A stretch of 64,000 bases of DNA, taken from the NCBI GenBank assembly GCA_001661515.1, contig LUVW01000013.1, forward strand, positions 258,024 through 322,023, written 5' to 3'. How positions within the stretch are numbered: position 1 is the stretch's first letter; the number at the start of each line of letters is the position of its first letter. Under the pieces are notes generated by a model. That model ran no database searches and had not been told where the DNA came from. It was given only the letters and a program-made list of their open reading frames with translations. A program made the translations under genes and the position numbers. The DNA comes from Capniomyces stellatus. Lineage: Eukaryota; Kickxellomycota; Harpellomycetes; Harpellales; Legeriomycetaceae. This document shows positions 11,001 through 23,200 of the stretch, piece after piece.

Positions 11001-12947
11001 TTCGCATTCATCTGCTGGTGCCCTACATACGCCCCCACACTAATCACATCCTCTGTCGTTCCTCCTGGCGCTCCGCATGTAGATAGTCCCGGACCCGCAT
11101 TTCCCGCCGACGACACAAATATACAGTGGTGCTTGCCTATCACTTGGTCCCGCAGAAGGTTTACCCAGAATCCTGAGTTTGCCACCGAAGTCGCCTCTCC
11201 GTAACTCATGTTTGCCAAATCCACCTTATGCTCCACCATTGACTTGGCTGCTCGAGTAAGCCCTGTTCCAACCTCCAATGACCCCACACGATGGTCCCCA
11301 ATCTTCAGCGAAATCAACTGCGCCCCTGGTGCTACTCCGTTCATCACCGGGTCTTCTGGGTAATTTCCTGCCAAGATCCCTGCCACATGGGTTCCGTGTG
11401 ACCCTGCTGCCGCCACAACACTCACTACTTTTCCCCCATCGTATATCTTGATCGAGTAGTTAAACAAGTTTGCCTTATCCAAAATTGCATGCTCTCTGCC
11501 AATCTTGTAATCCTTCAACGGATGCAACTCTGTCAAATCACTCCCATTCGTCGTGTTCACAACAACATTGAAGTCTGTGCCGTCATGGAACAGTATAACA
11601 TCCATCACTGGCCCAAAATCTTCATACTCGCCTGCAAGCGTCTTCAACGCCTTAATTCTTGCTGTAAGCTCGCTTTCGGCCTGCTTTCCCCTTACATCCT
11701 GGTCATTTGCTATATTTGCTTCCTTAACTGCCGCCAACTCCTTATGAAGTCTATATACAATCTGATCGTGCGTCTTCATAAACACCGCCTTTCTTTCCTA
11801 CATTATTCAATACACAGTTATCTTTACTTTACTTTTCTTTTCTTTTCTTTTCTTTTCTTTTAAATCTAGTTTTCCTTCTTTGCTTTTACAACTACTATCA
11901 TTGCCTCCTTTTCCGTAGCTATGGCTCACATATAATAAACATAGTACTTACTGCTTTGATTTTCTGAGTCAGCGAATCTGGTGTCAACTCATATAGCGCC
12001 TTTGATCCTACTCTGACTTTTCCGGTTGGTATCTTCCAGTCTGGGTTGATTTTTAGCTTGTTGCCATTTATACCTTTAACTGTTCTAGTCGAGACCTTAT
12101 CCTCATCCATCCACTCTTGGACTTTACGCTCCTCAGACATATGCACGTCGCCTATTTACGTTGTATTTTACCAATTTTTACTCACTTGGTCTCAAAACTT
12201 ATTGTTTACCCCCCCCCCTCCCTCCCCCCTTACTCTCTTTGCTTATTTATTTCCCACTATTATGCTTGGAAAATTTTGGGCAACTCCAAAAGTCTCTTAT
12301 TTTCCTTCTACCAAAGCATGGAATATACGTTTCATTTTATCATATTCTATTTCTAACACATACCTGAGCCGGTACAATCAACAATGTCTATCAATTTAGG
12401 CTTCCCATCAGATGTCACCTACCATTATTTATTTTTAGTAAAAGTATGTTAATTATGCATCCTAAATCGTTTAAAAAAATTTCTCTCTAATATACATGCA
12501 TATATATCCATTGTTTTTCTCGACTTGAGCTTGAACAAATTCGCTTTTAAAAGTACTGGAAACTAACTTACCCGCATTCCAAAAGCACCTGGGTCAATTC
12601 CCGTGTCCAGGATTGCAACTACTGTGCCTCTTCCGTCATACTCGCTAAACTTTTGCAAGAATGACTTGGCTTGAGTGTCCTATTTCATTTAAAATGGCAC
12701 GTCGGTGTTTGATTAGTCCCTTTGTTCAATTGATATTTGGTGTTGGATTCAGGCTTACACGCTGTACTCTCCATTGCGTTTTTCCCAACTCTCATTCCCA
12801 CTATTTTAAATCATTCTCTTTGTTGATGTCCCTACTTTGGACATATTGAAGGGTGTTGCATTGTTTGCCCACCAAACCACTTACCTCGGTTGGCATAAGT
12901 CCCTCTACTGGGAATACTGGCAATGGTCTGTCTTTTGTTGCGTCCAT
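8099..12947 (-). CDS. TPP2: Tripeptidyl-peptidase II
   Basis: Five exons, complement of 12885..12947, 12572..12679, 12364..12418, 11952..12151 and 8099..11797, give 1374 aa; all phases fit. It is an S8A subtilisin-family peptidase with the complete triad: Asp46 in [11 protein letters not shown], His279 in SHGTHVAG and Ser462 in NGTSMSSPN, plus the oxyanion Asn375 in SSAGNAGPG. The long Asp-His insertion and the large beta-rich C-terminal part are typical of TPP2, which forms giant cytosolic spindles and removes tripeptides from peptides released by the proteasome. Length is slightly above animal TPP2 (about 1250 aa). A Ser/Thr/Glu-rich low-complexity insert lies near residues 1020-1070. The first exon encodes only 21 aa, beginning [13 protein letters not shown]. 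Budding yeast lacks this gene, and fission yeast keeps it. Confidence 0.95.
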
Positions 12948-15900
12948 TTTGTTTCTTGGATGTTTCCTTTTAATCTGTTTTATGAATTAGTCTCTTTAGT
13001 GCTGCTTATACTCTTTGCTTTGTTTTTGTTTTTATACATTCATACGTGTGTATTTATATTTTAATCTGCTGTTGTCTTTATAAATGCTAAGCCCAGGTTG
13101 CGATATAATTGCTTTTTGTTTACTACCACTTGCCTTTTTTCTTGTTTCTTTGTTTTTTGTTTTTTGTTTTTGTTTCTTTTCTCTTGTTTTTTGTTTTGTT
13201 TTCTACTGCCTTTCCCTTTATATTTCCTACTTTAGTAATGGCCTACTGATTACGTTTAAAGTGCCTCTATTCCGACGATATTTCAAATTCCCTTAGTAAG
13301 TCTTGCCAATTTCAATAACAAAAACAAACTGCTACTGTATTACAACTCTAATATCTGTTAACTTGAGTTGCTTTGTGCAATTTAATTAATGGCCAATTCT
13401 GATTGTCTATTGGCTTGTTCTACTTTTACTAGTTACAAAGCTGTGATTGACTTATTAATCGGGGTTTATTTTCTGCGGCTAAAAGCTGGAAGCTTACGAT
13501 TGTGTTTCAAATAAATCGAAATGGCTATAATGACCTGACTGCGTATGGCTTTAATAGTGTAATAAAATTAGAATATATATATATATATCTTGTGCTAGTG
13601 CTTGTGCTTGTGCTTGTGTGTGTATCGCTTGTCGCTTATTGTGAAACTGAAATCCTAAAGTATGGATAGTTTTAATATTTAAGCTCGATTCTCATTATAT
13701 TTATACTCTCCAGAATATGCTTTCAAAGTTGCTCAACTTTGGCATATATATCCATTGTCTCTTAAACTACCTTCTTCAGCTACTTTTGGCTTATCTGTAA
13801 TTTTTTTAATAACTATTTTTGATTCAGTGCATCTTTGCACTAATCACTACCAAAACCACATTTATTTTTTATTGTTCTTGTAGAGTGTTGTTTAATTATG
13901 GGCTTCCATACTGTTGGATTTGTTCAGTTTATGCCGTTGAGAAGCAAATAACATGTCTACAAGAACCAATATACAATGATATTTGCCTAAATAGATGATC
14001 GATTTGAGCTGTTGTCACTTGAAGTGTGTTTGATGTGAACACATGCAGCACATTACCTGAAATCTCAGATCAGATATTACCCTGTGTTTGTTTATCAACC
14101 ATGGTAGTCGCCATCTCACCCTTGGTATGTTTCAACAAGATCTTTGTTGATTGTCACGAGATACTACAACCTAATTGCTAGCCATATCGCTGCCTTGGAG
14201 CATCAACATTTCTATTTCGGAAGGATAGAAGCCTTGATATACGTGAACTTGAAAGCCTGCATTATAAATAACAATAATATCAACTTTTTGCCGCTTGAGA
14301 AACAAGATGTTTACAAATTTTGATTGTGTAAAAGCCAAACTATGCCTCTAATAAAATAAAAGCTGAAAATTATCTATTGGAGTGTTGCATTTTGTTTTCG
14401 GTTCGCTTTTAATTTCTTGGACACTATTTGCTACATCGGCATCTTTTTTCAATTCCTAACCTTACTTTTATTTATCTTTGTCATTTTTTTCAAGATAAAG
14501 CTGCCTTCATACAATCAAAAAAAAAAATGCCAGCAATAATTCATTACTATTCATAATGACAGCGTGATGTCAGCCTTAAACTGCAACAACAACTTTTGAG
14601 AAACTCGAGGATTCTCCAAGATTCAAATTTAGAAAATGGTTCACCTTAGCAAGCCAAAATTACATACACTCGATTCTCTACAAACTTTTATACCAATACC
14701 AATAAAAAAGTTTGGTCACTAACCAAGTTCATACATGGAGATTTTCACTGGCATTTTTGCGTTTTCTCACTTTTCCAAGCTCTCGCTGATGATAAATATC
14801 ACTGTTGCAATCTTATATAATCACCATCAATTTTTTTCTTTGTGCTGTGACTGGGTTTGTTTATTTTATGCGTGGTAATATAAGCTTTGGTGAAGCCTCT
14901 CCTTGTTTTGTTAATTAATCCACCTTCCTAACCTCGAAAAAAAAAACGCACATTAATCTTTAAAATAAACGTCTAATGTTCTCATATAGAGCATCTATGC
15001 TACTGGCTTGAATTATTTAAGATGGGAAGTCAACGTGATAAACACCCAAGCTCCAACAGCAGAATATCCACGACGCATTTTGCTTCTAGTTCTCTATTGA
15101 ATTTTTTTAAATATAAACAAGCACTCGTAGATGGTGAGAGTAAAATTGTTAATTTAACATTGATATAAAAGACGTTGGTTTTTTTTACATCACTATAATT
15201 ACATGCGATCTGTTCTTGTCAGGTGTTTTTTAAAAATTACATAATCCATGCGATTTGTTGTTTTTAAACGCTTATATCGCTTTATGCGGTGACATAAACG
15301 AGATTAGATGTTGTTAGATCTTATCCATGAGGTATTTTTTAAAATTAAAATAGCAAAGCCTGACCTGGGAATAAACACGCAGAAGCTTCTTTTATTGGTT
15401 TCAGGCAGCTCGTTGGAAATATACTTAAACCAGCGATAATAAACAACAATCGATAATTTCTGCTTGTGTTTATACTAGACATGCTACAAGTCGACGCTTT
15501 CTTGAAAAAGTAAAAAAAAAAAAACAAGCCTATATTCTAGAACCAAGATATTATCCGTAACAGGTAGACATAAAACCGAATCATGATCAAGAGAATCTCG
15601 AATATCTTAACAGCAATATAGTATGAACACTAGCAACTCTATTTAAAATACATATTAATCAATCCAAAATTTACATGTTTTTATTTGCTTTGAAAGTAAT
15701 AAATAGGATGCTCGATTGAGCCAGATGCTGGTTTAAAGGCTATAAGTCGATATATACTGCTTAAAGTAACTACTATATTGGTTTATAGTATGTGTACTAT
15801 GATTGTGTGTGTGTGTGTGTGGAGCTTGGCGATTAAGGTAGCTTCGTCACGTATTCTGTATTAAACAAGTAGACGTAGCCTATCAACAATAAAGATGATA

Positions 15901-18900
15901 ACAATATATATGTGCTTCTAGTTTACTCCAACACCAAATGATGAGAAATGACAGGAAAAAAGAAAGCTATAATATAGAAGCTATAAAATCGTCTCAATAA
16001 AATACAAAACAACTCGTGAAGTGAAGCAGATATTATTTTGGTTTAACAGCTAAAAATGTGTTATTTTTGCCCAATAAGGCTGTGGTAGAAAATTGAAGCT
16101 CGAGAAAGTGCTCCATACGAGAAACACTAAATGGCGAATCAAATCGGCCTGATTCGACTTGATAGAATGGTGTGTCTATTAATAGAGCACATTTTTCCTT
16201 GACTCGCGATAAGCAAAAAAGTCAGTGACAGTGTATAGTAACAAATAAAACTAGCGTTTGATTATTTACTTTTTTAATAAAAATAAATTTAGATTTAAAT
16301 GCTTCACACAAAGCTCGAATAATTGAACTGAAGGTATATTATATGCCTGAAAGAAATATTAAAAAGGCGGAATCTTTTTTAAACATTATGAAAAGAGGTT
16401 TCAATTTCAATAAAAAAAGTTAAAAAAATAAAAATAAAAAAAAGTTAAAAAAAATAAAGAGGTTCCATTCTACATTACGCCTGCCATTTTATTAGTCAGG
16501 TCTCAATTCAGCCTTAGTGCTTTAAAATGAAGCGTTTTTCTTCCAAGAGCGAATTTGTGAAACAATAATTATTGAAAAGTTTGAGCAAGCCTTTTTAATT
16601 TCTTTTATTAAATCTGGGAATAAAGCTGACTTATGGCCGTGTTTTTATTATAATATATTTGGGAGGCGCAAATTGGGTAGTCAATTGCTGTTTCCACACA
16701 CAGCATACTGCTTGGTTATTGATAAGTAACGATTGGTACATGCTCGTAATACTCGACAGGTTGAAATATGCTTTGACAACACAACACAGCTGAAAATGCT
16801 CCAGTCTCGAACAACAATATTAAGTAGATATTGAAACTGGGGCTGTATATTTACGCAATACCGCGCATACACATATATACGATATAGTATGAATATGTGT
16901 ATATATATAAGTGGCTTGTGAAAAAATAAAGTCAACCCTCAACTCGCTACTCTGAATAAATAATATCAATATATTATGCCCAGCTGGACTTGAGTTGCCC
17001 AAGTACAATGAATGTGTTTTATTTTTTTTATTGAAATCCAATGGATGTGTTTTAGAGGGGAGTTTTTTATAGAAAATTTTGCAATAACTTATAGCCGATT
17101 CAAGTATATATACTGAATGGAAAGCTGACTTTAAAAGGTAGTGCCTGCTTTTTTTTTTTAAAAAAAAAGATGGTGCCTAGCACAATGAATTGAAAGCGAT
17201 AAAACAAAGCACATGATTAAGGCAAAATGTATTGTTTGGGCTCTGTTTTGCTAAACTGAGTGGATTGTTAAATAAATAACAACAATGTATTGCAAGTATT
17301 TAGTTTCGCTCGCGCTAATTGTCTTTGCAAGATAGGCCAGCACTAGCTTTATGATCCAGGCTAGAGTAGTTTTTTTTTTTCGAGAAGCCAAAAGAGGGCT
17401 TAAGTTTAGAGACCATCAGGATGGTGGGCGAAAAGTACACGAAAAAAGTCAAAAGTAAAACGACCAGCTTCTACCCCTTAACCAAGGACAATCAAACCAA
17501 TTAGCCATAGCGTTTGGCAAGACTCAAGATTTTGGAGCTAAAGTATAAAGAAGCAAAATGACAGAGAAAAAAAAAAGCAGCAGAGAGACAGAGACTGAGA
17601 AACAGAATAGAAGAAAACAAAATGAAAAGCAAAAAATAAAGGGCTGTCGAGTGTTTTATTCCTGAGGACGGGGAGAAAAAAAATTAAATAGAAGAGTGAG
17701 GGAGGATGAGTCGACAATGCCAACACCAGATTCAATGTAGCGCTAAAAAGCAACTGTGAAGTATATACTGCCAAGTCAAAATAAACGGAGACTATGTAGG
17801 TTCTCCGGGAGAAATATATAAGCAGGATTGGCAGTGTAATAATGAAGAGTAGGTGATATAGTGGCAATATAGTATAAAAAGAGGAACCTGTTGTTTGATA
17901 GAGTGAAGCCCGTTTGCTAGAAATAAGCTGGTGGATAGAAAGTGTGCCCAGAGGAACTAAAACGAGAGGGTGTGTGCGTATTGATGTAAAGTGTGAAATA
18001 TTAAAGGAATCTCGGCTAAAAGAGTAAAAGTGTCGGATAACTCGTGAAAAGATCTTTTTTCAAAAAAGTATACACAAGCCAAGTTTGGTATTAGGAAGAA
18101 AAAAAAACAAAAGTATTTCGTTTTTGAGATTTTCGTTTTTTGCTTTTCGTTTTTCGCTTTTTGTTTGTTTTATTTTCTTTTAAAAAACAAAGCTTTAGTT
18201 TTAAATTTTCAAAGTTGTAAATAGGTGAAAAGTGAATTCGTTTTATTCGATTCCGTATTTGCTATCAAGTGAGATTTAATATTAATAAACAGAAATGGTT
18301 GGTGGTTAAGCGAAAATTAAGAAGTAGAAAAAAAAAGAAAAAGAAAAAAAAAAGGAAATCTGGTGTTGTAGAATAACAGAATAAAAGCAAAATGGCTTGC
18401 AGAAGAGCGAATAAATAAAAAAAAATCGAACGAATTTAAATATTATTTTTCAGCTAATTAAGCAATATAATTTGCAGTACTAGCTATTTCCACACTTAAA
18501 ACATTTTATTACTTCAACAAAGAAATGAAGAGCAGAAAAAGCTGAAAGTGATATAAATTCCCAAAATCTAACTAAATTATGGATGGAGAAAAGCAAAATT
18601 GAAATAAAAAACAATGTGTTAAAAAAAGTAAAATTTTCTTGATAAACTCGTTTGGAAATAAGATACCTATATACTATTTTTTCTACTACGAAAAGAAACA
18701 AGGGCAAAAAAAAAGCAAGAGATAGTATAACAGGGCTTTAAAAACAAATTTAGGATAATAAAGGTTTTATTGTCTTACTTTTTTTCTTTTTAAAAAAAAG
18801 CAAAAGCACTACACGCACAAGGTACAATAGAAGGGCAGATAGAGGCAGCATTTGGTAGAGCATAGCCCAAACTTACCACTGATAGAGACAAGGCCGCGTC

Positions 18901-20240
18901 AAGACGTTTACACACACATTCCTTTTTTTTAACTGAAAGGTAGAGCAAAGGTAAGAAGGTTTAGCGTTTTAACTTTATAGTCACTTGAATGCTTGTGAGC
19001 TTGCAAGAATGGTAAAATTAGTTGATAGGAACAAAGGGGATACTTGCCCATGTTCAAATGTTTCAGCTAAACATTTGCAAAAAGAAGAAGGGAGCTACCC
19101 AATATACCCAGTTCAAGAAAATAGCAGAACCCAAAGATCCCCATTGTTGCCATTTTTGATTCCAAATCGTCTAGCTATACTTTGTGCAAACGTAAACGCA
19201 AATGCTAGAAGCTGGAGATTGTAAAACAGCATTTGGAAGAAAAGCACAATATTCTAAAGCTATTTTTTTTGACCAAAACGGGGGAATAGTAAAGAGGGAA
19301 TAGTAAAGAGGGAAGAAGAAAAAAAGTTGTTGTCAGACATTTACGTACGTCACACACACCGCTATTGTATTGTTGTTGAACCCCAATAGTGGCTTTTTTT
19401 ATATTTATTATACAGATAAAAAGAAAGAGTGGGTGATGCTTGTGGAGATTTAAGAGACGGGAAATATAGACAAAAGTAGCCAAATACAACTAAATACAGA
19501 TTCGGTATACTTTCTGGACCGTCAAGTATAAACACTGTATATAAAAATGGTGAATAAGGACCTAAAATCAGTTTCGAATTGTTCAAGGATAAACGTCAGC
19601 TAGAATACACAAAATTGAAAACAGTTAGCGACGGTTGGAGGGGGTGGTGGATGCTGTACGCCAACTATATCGCATTTCTAGCACGTTGTAGCTCAATACA
19701 CACTTTACTGACTTTTTTTGCATTACAATTTTGTTTTAAAAGATACAGCTGGGTTCAAGACTAGAAAAGAGCAAGGGATTAACGGGGCGCTGAGAATAGA
19801 CGACAATTTAGAAGGAACAAGGCTAGAGTATTCTGAAACGGATTTAGAGCATTGTTGCACTCGGAACAATAAAGTGTAGAGTACTGGATTTAAGGACTTG
19901 TTAGTCAAGAGAAAGGAACGGAAAGAACGGAAGAAACAGAAAGTGGTAGTGGTGTTACTCTGATTTCTTGCAGAGCTAGACAATAAGCATAAACTTTATT
20001 GGCGCAAAAAATTTGTGACTTGGGTACCTCAGGATTTCTTATTTCTTAACCCTTTTGTATGAAGAAACAATAGAGTTGTGTGATTTTATATGACGACGGT
20101 AGAAAGTTGAGGGTATAGAGCAGAACAACGCGAATAAGCGAAATAGGACAAGAGAGATAAGTGAAATAGAGATAAGAGAGAGAGAGTTAGAAGGCAGGGG
20201 ATAGAGAAAAAGCTGAAAGGGAATACGTGCAAGTAAGACA
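12948..20240. other. 7.3-kb region without a supported gene
   Basis: This stretch separates the divergent TPP2 and Sds3-like genes. Longest open frames are under 130 codons and hydrophobic or low-complexity, as expected from skewed AT-rich DNA. It contains an AT dinucleotide run near 13577, TGTGCTTG repeats near 13595-13620, a (GT)n run near 15805, T-run/A-run palindromes near 17146-17170 and 18778-18800, and strong A+G bias on the plus strand from about 17400 to the next gene. I see no tRNA, rRNA or transposon coding domain. It may hold long regulatory DNA, a long 5' leader or a noncoding RNA. Confidence 0.5.
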
Positions 20241-23200
20241 ATGAAAGATCGAGGGGAGATTGGCCTTGAAATGACAAGAGATACACGGCATTTTATGAGA
20301 GAGAATTCAGAAAAAGTAAAGAACTCGAAAGATATTAAAATAAAGATAAAGATAAAAATGGAGGATATGGACTCGGTGGATAATGTGTTTGAGACGGATT
20401 CGGAGCTGGACACTCTGAGTAGTTACTCGGGGCATAGTAGCGATCTTGGGATAGAGATGAGCGATATAATACCGTCTCAGGATATAGAATTTGGAGAAAG
20501 TGTAGAGGAAGGGGACGAGACAAAGGAGGAGGAGGATGAAGAGGAGGTAGTTTTGGAGCATAGTGAAAAGGAAGCGGGGTTGAGTAAAGAAAAGAATATG
20601 GATAAAGGTGGTGATGAAAAGAAGCAGGGGAATAGGAAGCTAGACGTTGAAGGAAAGAAAAGGTACAAAGGGGACTGTGATATTGAGATGGATTTATATG
20701 AGAATACAGAAGGGGACGATAAACTGGAGGATAAAGTTAGTGAGAGTCAAGTAGACGAAAAGGAGACAGACGGGGTAGCTTTAGAGTCTAAAAAGCGAAA
20801 GGCAGAAAGCGAGGAGACTGAGGAGAAAGAGGCAGCAGAAGTAAAGGCAAAGAAGAGCAAAGGCAAAAATGGGGTGTGTGAGGAGGGGGAAGTGGGGAGC
20901 GATACAGGGGAGTCTGTCGAAACCAAAACGGGAGAGTGTTTGATGGATATCAGTGGAGAGAACGGAACAGAAGGAAAGGCAATGAGCGAGACCAGCACAG
21001 AGTCAACAAATGTGGATGAATTGGGTAGCAGCCATAGGAGCGTGGAAGAGGAGGAAGTGGCAGAAGTGGTAGAGCAAGGTAGAAAGCAAGTAGATAGAAT
21101 TGACAAGATTGGTGAAACAAAGCCAATCTTGAATGAGTGTATGAATGAGGAGCTCAACAGCAAAAAGCTTGAAAGTGTGGGGAAAGAAGAAAAAATGGAA
21201 GTAGATACAGAAATGGAAGGTAAAGAAGAGTCAAAAGTAGGAGGTGGTATAGGGCAGGAAAATGAAGCAGATGTATTAGTAGAAAGTAAAGAGGGTTTAA
21301 ACGAGCCAGCGGAGGGTGTAGAACTGAGTATATATGGGGGTATAGGAGTTGGTAAAAAGGAGGAAAGAGAAGCCAAGAAAGGAGAGGAGGGCGAAAAAGG
21401 AATAGCCGTTGGAAAGGAAAGTGAAGATGCAGAGGATGGCAGCGAGGCTGAGTTATTTAAGGTTGAGCAGAATGTAGGAGTAGGATCGGATGCAGAAACT
21501 GAGGCGGATGAAGAGTTGAATATGGGTGAGGAGGTAGATGAAGCGGAAATAGAAACGGGGATGGAAACAGAAATGGAAACGGGGATGGAAGCAGAGACAG
21601 AAGAAGACGTGGAAGCAGAGGTGGAAGAAGATGTGGAAGCAGAGGTGGAAGAAGATGTGGAAGCAGAAGTGGGGTTCAATAGTAGTGAAGTAGCAGAAAC
21701 ACATCGGATATATGCACTGCAAAAACTGTCGCAGATCGAAACAGTGTTTGCTGGATTGCGAGAGAAGCTGTATATTAAGCGACTAGAGCATTTGGAGTTT
21801 GAGGAGGAGATGCTGAAGAAGGCAATTCATCCGGCATTGGTTAAGGAGCTGAAGGAGCTGAAGGAGTCGCAGCAAGAGAGGGTGAGGAGGCTTAGAGTTC
21901 AGCACAAGCTGCAAAAGCAATCGTTTATCAGGCAGTTTGAACAGAGCGTGAACAGCGCGCAGGTGACGTTTGCGTCCAAGAAAATGGCATTACGGCAGCA
22001 GATGTTGTCTCTGCTGGGGCTGCAGTTGTCAAGGGCAAAAGACAACTATGCGTTTGGTGTGTACTCGGTCAACTCGATGCTGCAGAACGAGCCGAGCCTG
22101 TTTGGATATGGCTATGACTTTGGGTTTGGGTCAGGAAATAACAAGTTGTCTTTAGAAGGCTCAAACTCTTCAGCCAAAACCAAAGCAAAGTCTAAAAACA
22201 AGGCAAAGGATAAGGTTGACAAGAAGAAGAGGAATGGCGAATTGCTGAACATTAACGGCGAGGACGGGAGTGCGGATAGAGATGGAGATGCAGGCAGAGG
22301 CGACCAGGCAAAAAGGGTCCGGTTGAACCTGTGTGGCGCTAGCCAGGAAGAAGCTGATTCCGACTTTTTGGCCATGGGAATCCCGGTTTTGCCCAAGCCT
22401 GTTGTAAAACCGCCAAAGCAAAAAATCAAACAGCCAAAATCAAACACAAGTAACAGTGCCAGCATCAATTCCGGGATGAGGATAAAAACCAATACTAGCA
22501 TAAAGACGAAAGCAACAAGTACCAATAACCCCAGCTCAACCTCAGTTAACAGCCAAGGCCAAAACCATGACACCAACTTTAGCCAAAATGCAAACCCTGG
22601 ACTTAATACAGAGCTCAACGATGCGCCTAAAAAGAAAAAACCGAAACAGAAATACATAAAGAAATCGTCACTTGTGCCAACCATCTTCCCCCCAAACCAC
22701 CCAGCCCTGCATAGCAGCAGCATTGGTGACACAGCAAGCAACACAGCCATAAACAGCTCTGCCTCTGTGTATAATCAAGCACAGAAACAACCCCGCTACA
22801 AACCGCCAAAAAACAGCGGCTCTCAGTCTCAGGCCCAGGTTCAGGTTCAGGTTCAGGCCCAATACCCTGACCCTTCCTACATTTATAGTCCGAACCAGCC
22901 ACTAGGTGTAGCCACAAACATGCTGCCTAAACCCAACAGCGTGCATCCAACTGAGCTGCAGCCACAGGCCATGTATATCAGCAACGGAACTACAGCGATT
23001 CAGCAAATCTCAAATTCAAATCACGTTCCAGTTTCCTCGTCATTGCCCAACATACTGTCTCGAGACCCAGACCTGGAGTCAGACTCGCCCGCTGTTGTCG
23101 GTACTACCAAAATTGCTATTGCCAAACCTAACCCTAAACCCAAATCTAGTGGTGCCAAGATCAAGCTTGCACCTGTATCTATATCTAATTCTGTATCCAA

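Noticed and set aside
17538..17867. 109-codon hydrophobic minus-strand frame
   Set aside because: Composition (Leu/Phe/Ser) follows from the purine-rich opposite strand; no motif and no splice partner.
18985..19224. 79-codon plus-strand frame upstream of the Sds3-like gene
   Set aside because: No family resemblance, and I found no in-phase splice to the downstream coding region.
12948..20240. Transposable element or rDNA in the long desert
   Set aside because: No reverse transcriptase, transposase, terminal repeats or rRNA-like conserved blocks were seen by eye on either strand.
20747..21679. 310-codon minus-strand frame rich in Ser/Thr/Pro
   Set aside because: It is the mirror of the Glu/Lys-rich coding region of the Sds3-like gene; the plus strand carries the recognisable domain.
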